In this document: one piece after another, positions 22,871-34,430 of the stretch
How positions within the stretch are numbered: position 1 is the first letter of the stretch
Layout: every line of letters starts with the position of its first letter
NCBI GenBank assembly: GCA_023078555.1
Contig: CM041198.1
Location: 6,514,924-6,578,923, forward strand
From: Ulva prolifera
Taxonomy: Eukaryota; Chlorophyta; Ulvophyceae; Ulvales; Ulvaceae
Direction: 5' to 3'
DNA: 64,000 nt
The notes under the pieces: generated by a model
What the model was told of the DNA's origin: nothing
Seen by the model: only the letters and a program-made list of their open reading frames with translations
The model's database searches: none
Position numbers and translations under genes: made by a program

Positions 22871-23031
22871 GGAGTAGCCATTCTCCGAATGGCCACTCTG
22901 TGCGGTTTCATGCATTGTATTGCACTACACACGGCTGGAGTAGCCATTCGCCGAATGGCCACTCTGTGCGGTGTTTTGCATTGTCTTGCACTGCACGTGG
23001 CTGGATTAGCCATTCGCCGAATGGCCACTCC
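22871..23031. repeat. E2 outer-end palindromes
   Basis: Three 29-bp palindromes lie at 22,871-22,899, 22,937-22,965 and 23,003-23,031, 66 bp apart. The innermost two have one arm base changed (GGAGTAGCC), so they are imperfect. The flank GCGTCATGCATTG matches the E1 left unit in reverse complement and places the E2 terminus near 23,060. Confidence 0.85.
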
Positions 23032-23058
23032 AGCGCGTCATGCATTGTCTAGCACTGC

Positions 23059-23904
23059 ACGCGACGAACCAAGAGCCTGTGCAGTTCACCATTAGAGGAG
23101 ACCGGACCCCAATAGACCACGAACCCTTGAAAACGCCCGAGGCATGGGCAATGGAGGACGGCGTGTATGTGTGCGAAAATCTCATGGCAATCACTGGGGC
23201 CCGACGCGCTATCGAAGGGACCGCAGACTCGCCCATGAAGCCTGGCAAGAGACCAAGAAAGAGCGGGAAGGTACTTCCACCTGACACCCTGTACTGACTA
23301 CGCCACTAATGTGTTCTACCTGTGACATCGACCGAGACAAGCAGGCGCGCCTGCAGGAACCTACCGCAAACAAGGCATCGAGACAGGGAGGTCATCCCAA
23401 CACAGGACGGCGCAAGGTGCTCGACGATCTGCCATCCCCACCACGAGTGCTCGTGCAACGATCAAGGGCAGACCAACCCGTTCATGATAACAGTGAACAG
23501 CAGCCGGAAGCGGACGAGGCAGATCCCGCCGCGTCGGATGAAGAGGCCGAACCTGATCAGCCTGCGGACGCACGCAGCCCCTCACCGGAGATGGAAGTGC
23601 AAGCAATGGCACCGGCACGGCTTCTCCAGCTAACTGCTTGTGTCTGAGATCTCTGTCCGCGGGTAATTGCCCCGTCCAATACCCTGCCAGCTGGAAGAGC
23701 TCTTGCGCGGTGCAGAAGTCTCAAGACGCGATCGCGAGGCGAAAGGCCAAGGCCGACAAGAAGGCTGACGAAGAAGCACGTGACGAGTTGAAGAAAAAGA
23801 TTGAGTACGAGACTCGGCTGGCGGCATATCGGCCCACGAGCAAGAAGCCGGAAGTGCAGAAACTAAAAGCTGATATTGCGCTATTCACGGTACGTCAATC
23901 TTGA
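23059..23904 (+). CDS. Hypothetical exons, charged coiled-coil-like protein
   Basis: Three + strand segments could be exons. The first (to about 23,271) reads GDRTPIDHEPLKTPEAWAME and ends at an AAG/GTAC donor. The second (about 23,346-23,620) is acidic and proline-rich. The third, after a GTGCAG acceptor near 23,713, is a Lys/Glu-rich helix (ARRKAKADKKADEEAR) ending in TGA at 23,904. It starts right at the E2 border, so it could be host sequence or part of another element. No family is recognised and no second copy supports the splicing. Confidence 0.22.
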
Positions 23905-24489
23905 TTCGATACAGTTGATACTACATTTAACACCAAAGTCTGTATTAAAACCAATGTTTGCATATGATTAACCCATACGACGAATGGATCCAAGGTGGTC
24001 TGGGAGACGCGGAAAAATGCCGCAGACTCATGCATCTTGTCATGCCTGCAGGCGGAGTTGGTTAAGATTCAAGACTCCTTATTGCTTCACAAGTAGCGAA
24101 GGCAAATCGGTCAATATTGATTAAGCGCCCAACATAGGTCCTCTGCCCGGTCGGGTTCATATCATGTTACGGGATGTTGAGTGTCCCTGTAGCAGTGAAT
24201 GTTTGCTCTGACTCGAGGTGAATGTGGGAAGTGCAGGCAATGTAAGCACACACATCACACTGATTCAGGCAAGCTGCCAATTCCAGACCCGTGTTCACGT
24301 TCCCCAAATGGTCAACACTGGATCCCCAATCAAGGCACGTGCGTGCACGCCGAACACAACACCATGTACATGCCAGTTGATGCAACTCACGCCCAGCACG
24401 CTCTTGGCGATTCATTGATCCGTGTCTACAAGTGCATTTGTCGAGTCACGAATGTATCAGTGTCCACGAGTAACGAACCATTCGGGACA
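23905..24489. other. No gene seen
   Basis: This A/T-richer interval has only short frames. Nothing in it supports a gene, RNA or repeat. Confidence 0.5.
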
Positions 24490-24883
24490 TGCCTTACGAG
24501 ATGTCACAAGCCGCACGTCAGAAATCACCTTGGACTACGGACCAGCCTACGCTATCCGTCGCCCCCTGTCGGACGCCAGACGTATGCGAGCCGGATCAGG
24601 CATCTTATGCAAAAGTCCGTTCTCCGTCCGTCGGACGGCCAACGGATCCGTGATTTCCTCCGCTCAATGTCCGATGCGGCTCCTAAGCGAGGCTGAAGGC
24701 AACCAGCGTTGCCCTGTGACTCATCGGACGGGAAACGGAACATCATGCCTACCTCTGCAACGTCGCCCCGATAGTCCGTGCAACCAACGTCCGGCCTCCA
24801 CCGATTCTCCGAAGGCTCTCCAACTGCCCCTCCGTACACACTACGTCAGCTCTCCGATTCACCGTGTCGCCATTCTTCTAGTG
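24490..24883. mobile_element. Second CACTA-family right end
   Basis: It ends at 24,883 in TTCACCGTGTCGCCATTCTT plus CTAGTG, matching the terminus at 15,747 with one mismatch over 26 bp. The preceding 380 bp is packed with CGGAC/GTCCG and TCCGATT motifs in both orientations, like CACTA subterminal repeats. No transposase of this family is visible beside it, so this is a fragment or the end of a non-autonomous copy. Confidence 0.5.
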
Positions 24884-25003
24884 AAGTCGTCACTTGATGT
24901 TTTGCTCCGTAGCCGCAACACGCTGGCTCTGTATCACTACATAATGTTGCGAGGCACAACTCAAAGTGCCAATAGACGCTGTGTGCATTTGTCGCTTTGA
25001 GTA

Positions 25004-25490
25004 ATGCTTAGTCGGTTCGGTTTCAAGGGGTCAGCCCCCAGAAAGCGCGCTCGTGATGAGGTTGCTAGCACGTCCGGCACAAACCAAGCTGCGAGAAGTC
25101 AGCTAGGCGGTGATCATACGACCGCTGATGTTATTGACGTGGCTGTGGCCTCTGGCGAGGCTTCCCCGGAAGAAGACGATGGGCCATCGAAAGATTCTCG
25201 GCCGTTGACTGAAAAGCTGATCGAAGAGCTAAAAAATAAAAATCTTTTGCTCAGCATATCGGGCAGGACAAAGATGGCACTACATGGCGCTGCAGGGCTT
25301 GCGCCGGCTTCTGTAAGCGCAGCCGCAAAAAGGATGGGTATCAATGGAAAGACGCCTGCGCTGTCAAAAGGCATCAGATATTGAGGACTCAAGCCGAATC
25401 CGTACAGGCACAAGAAAGCAGTGAGAGAATGGCCTCTGCATTGCATCAAGGGCAGGTGCAGAGAATACAACAGACCATGAGTGAGGCAGG
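25004..25490 (+). CDS. Hypothetical protein fragment
   Basis: ATG at 25,004 starts a 126-codon frame (MLSRFGFKGSAPRKRARDEV) with a basic start and a helical middle (TEKLIEELKNKN). The frame stops at 25,382-25,384, while the next frame continues with a Gln-rich helix (QAQESSERMASALHQGQ) to a good donor, GCAG/GTAAGT at about 25,491. A one-base frameshift may separate the two. It could be the N-terminal exon of the hAT gene 1.9 kb downstream, or an unrelated gene; neither is shown. Confidence 0.28.
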
Positions 25491-26377
25491 TAAGTATTTG
25501 TGCATCATGGCCTGGTTGTTGGTTTGCAGCAACACCTTGGGGTTGTTTTCGAAGGTGCGATCTGGTGCAAGTCACAGGAGCTACGGTGGACATGACTCAC
25601 CCAGGTGGTCCACATGGTTGGGTGATCCACAGAAAGGTGATCCAATAAATATATTCCGTGAAAGACCTCCGTTACTGCTGTGACAGCGTTTATGAGTGTA
25701 CGGTGTGGACATGCAGTGCTTGAGCATCGATTGCCTAGGTGTATGATCGTGTAGTGTGGAGGTGGCAAGTACCAGGTGCACTTGAGGCACACTTTTGGGG
25801 TGCGCCAGACGTCTGGGTGAGCTACCAGCGGGTGTTCCACATGGGAACTGGGCTGCCAAGATGTTAAAATGGGATGCAGCACCAATGGTCAGATGTAATA
25901 AAAAACATACGTACCATCGCAGTGAGGAAACAAGCAGCATTCTACCATTCTGGATTTGTTTTTATCGGCTTCTGTGATGTATGGCACACTTCGTGAGCGC
26001 ATCCTGACAGCTTGGCACACCCGGCCGGGTGCTCCCACTGGGTGAGACAACCCCCAGGAGGAGGGGCTACAGTTTTAGGTGTGCCACGGAACAGTGAGCC
26101 GGTCAGAAACTTCACCGGAAAGGACCTCAATGACACGAGACACTGTATTAATATGTATAATCAACATCCACTACCGCACGTTACGCTTGTAGGGGGTCAG
26201 CGACGCATGCCGGAGCTATTTAAACTTCCCGATTGAAGAGCCGGCGCAGTGGGATGACGGCTTGACACTCTCCATAGGTTCCAGAAGCTGGGAGGGTGCC
26301 ACTGAAGCTAAAAGCGTTTTATTCAGCCGTCGGCGGGCTATGGTTGCCTCGCGCAGCTATCGTGTCCGGTGATGCGT
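25491..26377. other. No gene seen
   Basis: Non-coding sequence with short frames only. If 25,004-25,490 is a first exon, this would be intron. Confidence 0.4.
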
Positions 26378-26429
26378 ACAGCATGATCTGGAATTAACGA
26401 AGCACAGCATGATCTGGAATTAACGAAGC
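26378..26429. repeat. 26-bp perfect tandem duplication
   Basis: Two adjacent identical copies of ACAGCATGATCTGGAATTAA plus CGAAGC lie at 26,378-26,403 and 26,404-26,429. No function is suggested. Confidence 0.92.
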
Positions 26430-27240
26430 AGGGAATGCACGCCGGTACGTCAGACAGCACTCCAGTGGTGTCCATTACTGTAATATATTTTAAACGACGG
26501 CGTACAGTTGTCCAGCGGCTGTGCGGTCCTTAACATTGGCACTGAGCCAAGGCTGAAGGGCACACGCATACCCCACCGGTAACCAAGTACAGGGCAGCGG
26601 GTCACACCTGCGGCTAAAGTAGAGCTCTAAGTGATGAAAGTCACTCAACTGAGTGTCATGGTTCGCTGTTTGGGAGCCCAAAACATGGCCTTGCGCCAGA
26701 GACCAGACACGTTGCACATGCCGATGCCCGCGCATATACAACCGCAAGCCTTCGCTACACAGCGGCAACAGCTACCGATCAACACAGATGCATCAACAAC
26801 CTAATGTATGCATTGTACGAACGCCACAGCATGTCTATGGTTGTCTAACCACGAGGGCGCCAGAGTGGTGCAAGCAAAGCCAAGCGGGTAAGTGGCGGAA
26901 CGATGACCCGAGCTACACGATAGGCGACGTTGATCGACACAGATCCACAACCTGTTATACAATTGAGCTTCTCGTCGCGTTTCTTGCGGAAACGTAGGCC
27001 CGAGCAGCCCGTATCCGCCTGCGCGTCATGAGATAGTGCTGTATTGGCGACACGCACAGTTCATCGTAAACTCGTCCGATTCATTACGGATCAACGCCAT
27101 GTGTACATATACACAATGTTCTATCCACTACAAGCAACAGCGGACGTTTACAGGCTCTGGAGCCACTTTGACCTGATCGCGTTTCATTGGATCACCTTCG
27201 TGGCGCACCGACCTGTGCGCCACTTTCGCGTAGCTTCTGT

Positions 27241-27296
27241 GTCATAGAGGTTAGGTTTAGAAGTCATAGAGGGTAAACGTTTACCCTCTATGACTT
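27241..27296. repeat. 36-bp perfect palindrome
   Basis: 27,261-27,296 is a perfect inverted repeat with no spacer, made of two AAGTCATAGAGGGTAAAC arms. A partial third copy of the arm (GTCATAGAGG) lies 20 bp upstream at 27,241. It sits 120 bp before the hAT coding region, so it may be part of that element's 5' end or a collapsed pair of inverted termini. Confidence 0.93.
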
Positions 27297-27413
27297 GTCC
27301 ACCTGGCTGCCTTGATGTGGTAGCTCGAATGCTATGCTGCCATGTATTGCACTGTTTGCATGTCTTGGTGTTTCATCCTGTATGGTGTATGCACAGAAAT
27401 GGTGGCTGTGCAG

Positions 27414-29471
27414 ATTCTTGTGCTCATGGCTGCGATGGGCAGCCCTATTGGCGAATACAAGCTCACAAATTGGCGATATGTCAAACGTATACTGCTTGCT
27501 CTCAGTAACTTTTATTTGGAGCAAACTGTAGCTCGGGTCAAAAATAGTCCTTTCTTCACAATCAGTACAGATCTGTCCTCAGACAAAGCCAATCGTGAAC
27601 AGATGCTGTTGTACATTACTTATTGGGACTTTGATGAGATGCAGCCGGTCACAGAGTTTCTTTGCCTGGCCCGTTTGTTGCGCAAAGATGCCGTGTCCAT
27701 TTTTTATACAGTGAAGGTGTGTGATATACCAGACCTTGACATGCGCAATGAACTTGTCGGGTTCACGGCCGATGGAGACAACACAATGCAAGGATGGCGC
27801 ACGGGTGTGTTGGGGCGCTTGCGATGATACTGCAGGCACGTGCTCGGGATGCATTGCACAGCCCACAGAGAGGTGTTGGCCACATCATCAGCTGCCAAGT
27901 TGTTGAGCCTAGTGGGTCTAGCAGATGAGGCTCTATAGGCACCTTACAACCTTTTTAACCGGAAGCCAAATCACTTTGGCTGCTGGGAATTGCTCGGCAA
28001 GTCATGGAAGCTTTCAACGCTGTCCTTCAAGATGTTCAACACAACGCGATGGTGGTCACGTGAGGTTTGCGTGAAGATGATCATTAGTGTGTTTTTCACC
28101 TTTTCTTATGTTCCTACAGAAGTTCACCAGTGGTGAGAGCCCAGCAGCTGAGTGGCCATCTGCAGAGCCAGTGCTGGCATTGTTGAAGCAATCGCTCGTT
28201 GTCGTTATGCTCTACGCTTTGGCCGATGAGATGCTCGTCCTGAGTACAGCGCGCAAGGTGTTTGAGCAGAAAGGTTGCAAGCTGACGGATTTGCATGCAA
28301 ACATCAGCACATGCCGAGACAGACTAAAACTCCTCCACCAGGACAAAACCTCTTTGGGGGACTTCGGCGGTGTGCATATGGATGCACTCCGCAAGCTGTG
28401 CCCGGCTGTGCAACATGGTCGGTGGCCTGACAAGCTTCAGGATCGCAGATACCCGTGGGCCATTGAATTGACAGCAGATAACACAAAGCACCTGATGAAG
28501 TATTGAATCAGCTGGTCAATCTTGTCGAAGGCAATGATGCTGAGCTGGCAGATCACTTTCCTTCTGGAGAGCTGGAGCTGACGAAGATGTTTGAAATATT
28601 AGATTTCCGCTTCTATAAGGGTTTGCCCGAAGACATCCTTCGGACGGCCGGCGAGGAAGAATTGACCGAGCTGCTGCTTAAGTTGAGCAACCACGACGAA
28701 GGCCCTGATCGTTTCTGGTGCAAGGAGCCTTTGATTGACATCACCAACACCGCCACCTACGATGCTGTGTCTGCACAGTTTAGGTGCATGCGTGAGTTTC
28801 TCTACAAACAGGTGCGCAGTTCAGTCCACTCCGCATGATGTCCATTCCGTGCCATATCTTCCTCGTGTCATTGGTTGTTATTGGTTTGAAGAAGGCCGAG
28901 CCACTGCGTTGTGCGGTCTAGCAAAAGGAGCATGACTCAAGCACGCGCATGGAGCGATTTGATTGCCGAGCAGCCGTACAAGGAGCTCACTTACATCTAC
29001 AAGCTGTTCATCCTAGGAGAGATAATGCCAACTTCGTCTGCCCAAGTCAAGCGGGGCTTCTCTCTGCTCAAGCTGCTAATTGGTGACCGCCGCATATCGA
29101 CGCATGTGGCCACCCTTGACTCTCAAATACGTGTGAAACAAGCTATCACATACGAAGACTTGCGTGAGCAGCATTTTGATCCCAACAGGCCCATAGATGA
29201 TAAGGAGGGTGCACTCACCATGATAGACATGTATGAGAAACTGGTGAAAGATTCAAATTGTGACCTCCTCGTCCGTGTGCTTGCTGAGGCCGTAGCCATG
29301 CATGCAGGCTGCATGCAGCCTGATGAGGCGTGGGACGCTGTTTTGTCTGATGTGCTTCCAGGTGCTGAAGGTGGTGAGGAGGTAGGTTATAGTGACAATG
29401 ATGATGAGCTGGACATTGAGCGTGATGAGTTAGAGCGCTTGCTGACCTTTGGTATGCAAGAGGGCGACTGA
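27414..29471 (+). pseudogene. hAT-family transposase, decayed
   Basis: Exon 27,414-28,070 follows a GTGCAG acceptor and encodes hAT catalytic-core features: NSPFFTISTDLSSD, ELVGFTADGDNTMQGWRTG, GMHCTAHREVLA and NTTRWWSRE. It carries two in-frame stops, TGA at 27,825 and TAG at 27,936. A 49-nt intron (28,071-28,119) joins in phase to 28,120 onward. A frameshift lies near 28,500, and a further exon ends at a CAG/GTGCGC donor at 28,811. The last exon (from about 28,920) holds the hAT dimerisation signature LGEIMPTSSAQVKRGFSLLK and an acidic tail ending at 29,471. No N-terminal BED zinc finger was found. The element is inactive as sequenced. Confidence 0.72.
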
Positions 29472-29579
29472 ATGTGTATGTTGCTGTTGTTGCCCACACA
29501 AACAGGCCTTGTATATGATTGCAAAGGCTATTCCTCACTACCATACTTCAGCAGACATATATGATTGCGAGCGCAGGGA

Positions 29580-29735
29580 GCCCGAAATGTGTTTGGCATC
29601 CCTCCAAAAAAAATTTACGGCGGGATAGCCCTCCGAAATTTCAGCATATCAGCGGTGCTTGCCCTCTGAAAAATGGAAAAACTCTGAGCGTTGGGAAGCC
29701 ACCGGGATTCCCTCCATAAAATACGGGGGTTGTAG
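29580..29735. repeat. Cluster of CCCTCC-A-rich motifs downstream of the hAT gene
   Basis: Four degenerate copies of CCCTCYRWAAAAW occur near 29,604, 29,629, 29,670 and 29,710, spaced 25-45 bp, with CGGYGGG between some. They lie 110-240 bp after the hAT stop, where subterminal transposase-binding repeats of a hAT element would be expected. Terminal inverted repeats and 8-bp target duplications were not found. Confidence 0.4.
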
Positions 29736-30513
29736 AGCACTGTACGCATCGCTCTGTTTACCCGATAGTATCATGCCAATAGCAGCTGTCTGAGCTCAGC
29801 AACTGCAACGGTGCCTGCAACTATCGGCACTACGCAAACATAAACCCTGTATCTAGCGCTCACGCTCACGACTCCGCGCCAGAACGATAATCTTCCTACA
29901 TGGTATGCTCCCTCTTCCAGTTCTGAGTCAAGGCACTTCATCCAAGTTCGCGGTGGTGATTCGCGCCATGACGGCTTATCGATGCCCAAATGCGTCATTG
30001 CTGACCAAAACGCGGAGTTGCATGATGACACACTTCCGCGTGACCGCCAGGCGTATGTGGCACAGCCGTGGCCACGCGTGGTGCCCCCGTATCATTCTTA
30101 CCCGCACGGTGTGCCCTCGCCACCCGCGCTAGCATGGGTTCTCGACGGAAGTCAGCAGCACGAGCAGTAAAGCAGCAGCAGAATCACGAAAATCCCTCTT
30201 CTACCATATTGTGAACTAGAGTTGCCTTTGCAACCGGTAACTCCAACCAATCGGTGTTGTGTGGTGAAACCAGGAGTTTTCAGGAGAATCATAAGCATGG
30301 CTCAATAGGAGACTGCTGTGTGAGGGAGCTAGAAGCTAACATATCAAGAGGTGGTTGTACGCATGGTTGCTGTACACGTGCTCGATGCCCGATGCCCGAT
30401 GTGTGAGATAAAGGGACTCAGAAAGCGGGAGCGTTTGTTGTTTTGTACATAGGTAGACATTATGTGTCTCTGTGCTTGTTTGCATATAAGCCTTGTGTTG
30501 ACTCCAGTAGGAC

Positions 30514-30817
30514 ATCTTGTCTATTGGAGTTAAACACAGGTATGGTGTCCTCTAGCTGATGTGCATGGATATGTGGTTGGTTTGTGCTTGTGGACACATA
30601 GTCTGCTGAGTTGGTATAACTCATCATGTTGAATGCAGGCTGCATGAATCAGTGAGTACTCTAGAGGGAGATACATTCACAGCAGCTGTGTTCTTTCACA
30701 GGTATACTTCTACTTAGTGTATACCTCTGTAATCTTGTCTATTGGAGTTAAACACAGGCTGCATGAATCTGTGAGCACTCTAGAGGGAGACACTCACAAC
30801 AGCTGTGTTCTTTCACA
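30514..30817. repeat. Imperfect tandem/direct repeats
   Basis: A 27-bp block (ATCTTGTCTATTGGAGTTAA plus ACACAGG) occurs at 30,514-30,540 and 30,732-30,758. A 63-65 bp block starting CAGGCTGCATGAATC occurs at 30,636-30,700 and 30,755-30,817 with a few changes. In the second copy the two blocks are fused, so part of a longer unit was duplicated and rearranged. Confidence 0.85.
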
Positions 30818-31059
30818 TGTTGCCATGGTTGTGGCAGGCTTCCGATCGGACCGTTGCTCGTCGATCCGTCGTTTCTCGCCTAAAAGTCGTGAACATACAC
30901 ATGACTGATCTCTTTGTCATCTTTTAGGCTGGTCGTACGTCCGAGCCGGTTGGCTTGCGTGATGTGACCACACCACCAATCTGATCTCATGCTGATGAGC
31001 TGACGCGAGTAGATAATTCTGGCTGTGGCACTATTGATGGCAGATGTATGGTGGGCTAA

Positions 31060-31077
31060 GTGTTGACTAGTCAACAC
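31060..31077. repeat. 18-bp perfect palindrome
   Basis: GTGTTGACTAGTCAACAC is a perfect palindrome in non-coding sequence. No associated gene or second copy was seen. Confidence 0.9.
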
Positions 31078-34000
31078 GACCTACAGCTGGTCGAGTAGCG
31101 CAGGGAGCTGGGCACCCTAGCGAGCGTACAGAAACGACAGGAGAGAAGGACTCGGGTTACAATGTAGCACACAATGGAATGACTGGAACAGGAGCGCCCC
31201 AATCGACCAAAGGTAAATGTGTCGATCACAGCAACACACTTGGAATATATGCGCCCAGGCCCATCCCTGCTTTGTGTTGTCCTCGCTACTGATGGCTCTG
31301 TGGAACTGTGGAATCGCGCTGCTCGTTGATCTCTGTACGGATCAGGGTGCAGCATCCCGCGAGATCTGGCGATCTTCTGCGGGCATTGGGATGTGTAATG
31401 TATCATCCTCTGTCAATCCAATACAGCAGGATGGTGCTGCATGGAGACACAGACGTAGACTGGCTGGCATGGTCATGGACGTTGCACCCTTGGCGTGCGC
31501 AAGCGCCGTGCAGGGGTATGCATGCGACACATGCATGATGGGGCACGCACTGCGCTGGCACTTCGCACTGCCAAAAGGCTGTGGCATAAGGTGGCATGAC
31601 TCATGGGATAGGTATCGTGATTATGCATGTTGAGGAATGCTGGTGGCACTTTATGGGCATGTGGAGTTATGCACATGTAGCTGTATGCATGCAGCTCATG
31701 TGCACAGCTCTGACGAGGTACAGGCTTGCACTCTGAGGTGTTCTTTGGGATACTTTTGGGTGACTCATTTTAGCAGGGCACTAGCCTGAGATACATACAC
31801 ATGTATCCACTATAGGTGCCTGCATATCTGGAATATGTGTGCTGCCGAGCAGACAGACTTGGCCATTACAACACTAAGCATGTACTTGCGAATGGCTTGT
31901 CCTCAACACTTACACAAGCAGACCTCTGCAGCAGCGACAATCACAACATTTCTGCTACACAACTTACTAAGTTAGATCTAAGTTAGATAATAATACTAGC
32001 TTGCAGCCTATAAAGGTTTCGTCGCTGGCCTTTGTATACGTAGGCTTGTTTGGGATCACTGACATGCTTCCCATGATTGCAACAGAATGTACAAGTCATT
32101 GGGATGGTTGAAATACACTCGATACTGCATCTTGTACTTGCAACCAATGCAGGTCACTCCAGTACCTCTGGCATTCCTGCCTACTCGAGTAATACCATTG
32201 ACATCAGCTGTTTGATCTGCATATGCAGCCATCTTGCAGCGTATGCCCCAAATAGCCCGGCACAGATATGTGCACATATACCTGTGACTCAATGCAGTGT
32301 TCTTGCCAGGTTTCTGATCGTGCTTGCATAGCTTACAGTTGCCCCGCTGATCCTCAACGTGGTTTAGATTTTCAAGGACATTGTTGCCATCCTCACAACG
32401 AAGTTACGCAGCAACGGTATCGCTGTCCGAATCAAGGGTCCAGTAATGTGTACAATATCAAAACATATACACTCATCACAGTGTTGAGGTTTCGGTCGCG
32501 AGTCTCGAACGTCTACCGCAATGGACAGCTCCGGCAACGCGGATATAGACGGAAACGCCACAGTATCTGTACGCATTCCGGCCACAAAGGCGATCGTGGC
32601 TTTCCTTTCTGACAAACGAAGGTTTCCCGTGTTTCTGCTTCTGCTTTACTGCTTGTGCTGCTGACTTCCGTAGAGAACCCAAGCTAGCGCGGGTGGCGAG
32701 GGCACACCGCGCGGGTATAATACACGGGCCGTGGTGGGGCGGACACGGGTGCACGAATAATGTATCGAGACCCAACACACCCACAGGCTACATGAAACTC
32801 AAACGCTATTGTATGGTGTGTACATATGCATCGTTCGCGTCGTCTTGTTGACTCGTGCGGCATTGCGTCACCCGAACACAGTCACAGGAAGAGCACGTAG
32901 CCAGGCCCAGACTATGCCTCGGCTACTATGAGGCCTTCATGCTGATCTTTGTTTGATTTGGAATACTCTGGATCGTCATGCGTGCAATCACAGGCCCTAC
33001 GACTTGTGAAATGCCTGGTGACAGTGCACCGGTGGGCTGGCGCAAACAGATCACTGTTCTCGGCCTCCGCTCACTGCCACGCACTGGTGTTGATCGAAAA
33101 GAGTCGGAAGAGGCCTTTGTCTTGCCGGCAGATGTCATGCGATTTTGCCTGTTTCTCTCACGCTGTGCGTGCTACTCCGCCTCTCCGGTGACACGCAGAG
33201 CTTAGGTCACTGCGATTCGTGGCCTTTGCAGACTTCTGTTGACCATCGAAGCTATACTGCATCGTAAAGAACGCGATCATGTCACACAAAACGCACCACA
33301 ACACAAAGCAACATACACAATGTCATCCAGGCCCACACAGATAGAGCTCAGCTGATCACCGACTCCAGGAAACGTTGAAAATCACTTGTTTAAAACATAT
33401 ATTAGAATTGCGGGGGTGGGGGCAGTGTGTTCGCTGCCTTTGCTGTCATTTGCTGAACACCAAGGTAACACATACTCTCCATATGCATTTGCTTGGTCCA
33501 GGATACGGTTGTACGTCAGAGCACCGTCACAGCTGGTCATGTTATAATGCTTAAGCTGGCGAAAGCTTTTGGTCGCATCAGTGCCCTTGCAGCCTCGTGA
33601 GGCGCGCAAACTGTCGCGCCCAGTGGTGCATGCGGCAGCAGGCTGCAACGTGCACGGGTAGCACTACATGCGCTGCATTGCATCATACATTGGTGCAACC
33701 AATTCTGTCTACGAGATGCGTGTTTTGTTTCCGCGGGAACGTGACCTGAGGCAGCGATTCTGTGACGACACCACCGCGGTGAGCGGCATGCTCGCGAAAT
33801 TGAACCGTCCGCCAACATTTCGCGACACTTCCATCACACATCCCTGCAGAATGTAGTTGTTGGGAGGGGGGGGGGGGGGGTAAGTATGCATATGACATTC
33901 CACATGACGCTCCTATAGCACATACCACTGCCCTGCGTTATGCGTCATGAGTCTGTACGAAAGCCGATCACACATGACCCTGAAAAGATCGCTTTGCCGA

Positions 34001-34315
34001 GTCATGACGTGTCTGGCTGAGCCCGGTTGCCTTGCTGTCACATATCGCTTCCTGCGGTCAACTTCAACTTTGGAAGCATGTAGCTCGGCAGCCATGATTA
34101 CGAGGGAGGGACGGGAATACGTAAACGCAGCAAAGGAGTCTCTGCCGCGCCACAGCGATAGTGGTGCAATGTGCGGCTTGTACGCTGATGTCGGATCTCT
34201 CGCGAACGGCGACTTTTGGGATGACAGGCCAGTCTGAAAAGCATGGCGGACACCTGTGCACAGGTGCTTGGGCGCCTTGTTGCATGCATCAGCTGCCCCG
34301 GCCGTCGCTGACGGT

Positions 34316-34430
34316 ATACTCGCTTGGGGTTGTTCCGTGGGCGTGTTGCTGTTGGTTCGGATGAGATTCGGTTTTGGTTTTTGTCTTCCCCCATTAACTC
34401 TTTTATAATATACTCTCTTGGGGTTGCACG
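34316..34430. repeat. Dispersed short repeat, copy A
   Basis: It carries the block GTGTTGCTGTTGGTTCGGAT continuing GAGATTCGG, then a T/G-rich stretch and CTTCYCCC. Related copies are at 52,654-52,715 and 53,005-53,065. Here the block is bracketed by a direct repeat, ATACTCGCTTGGGGTTG (34,316) and ATACTCTCTTGGGGTTG (34,409). It may be part of a short interspersed element. Confidence 0.6.

Larger units (their letters stand above)
15748..23060 (-). mobile_element. E2: inverted, truncated relative of E1
   Basis: E2 carries the same gene order as E1 on the opposite strand: ORF1 (21.8-22.7 kb), transposase (21.5-16.9 kb) and the start of the protease gene (16.6 kb). Its outer end near 23,060 has three palindromic units matching the E1 left end. 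The inner end is cut at 15,747, where the CACTA fragment abuts, so the protease domain and opposite-strand gene are lost or lie elsewhere. Protein divergence from E1 is substantial, so the two are separate insertions, not a recent duplication. Confidence 0.72.
29736..34315. other. 4.6 kb without a recognisable gene
   Basis: Both strands show only short, unsupported frames. The interval contains the direct repeats at 30,514-30,817, a short palindrome at 31,060 and many CATGCA/GCATGC words near 31.5-31.8 kb. No RNA gene is recognised. Confidence 0.5.
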
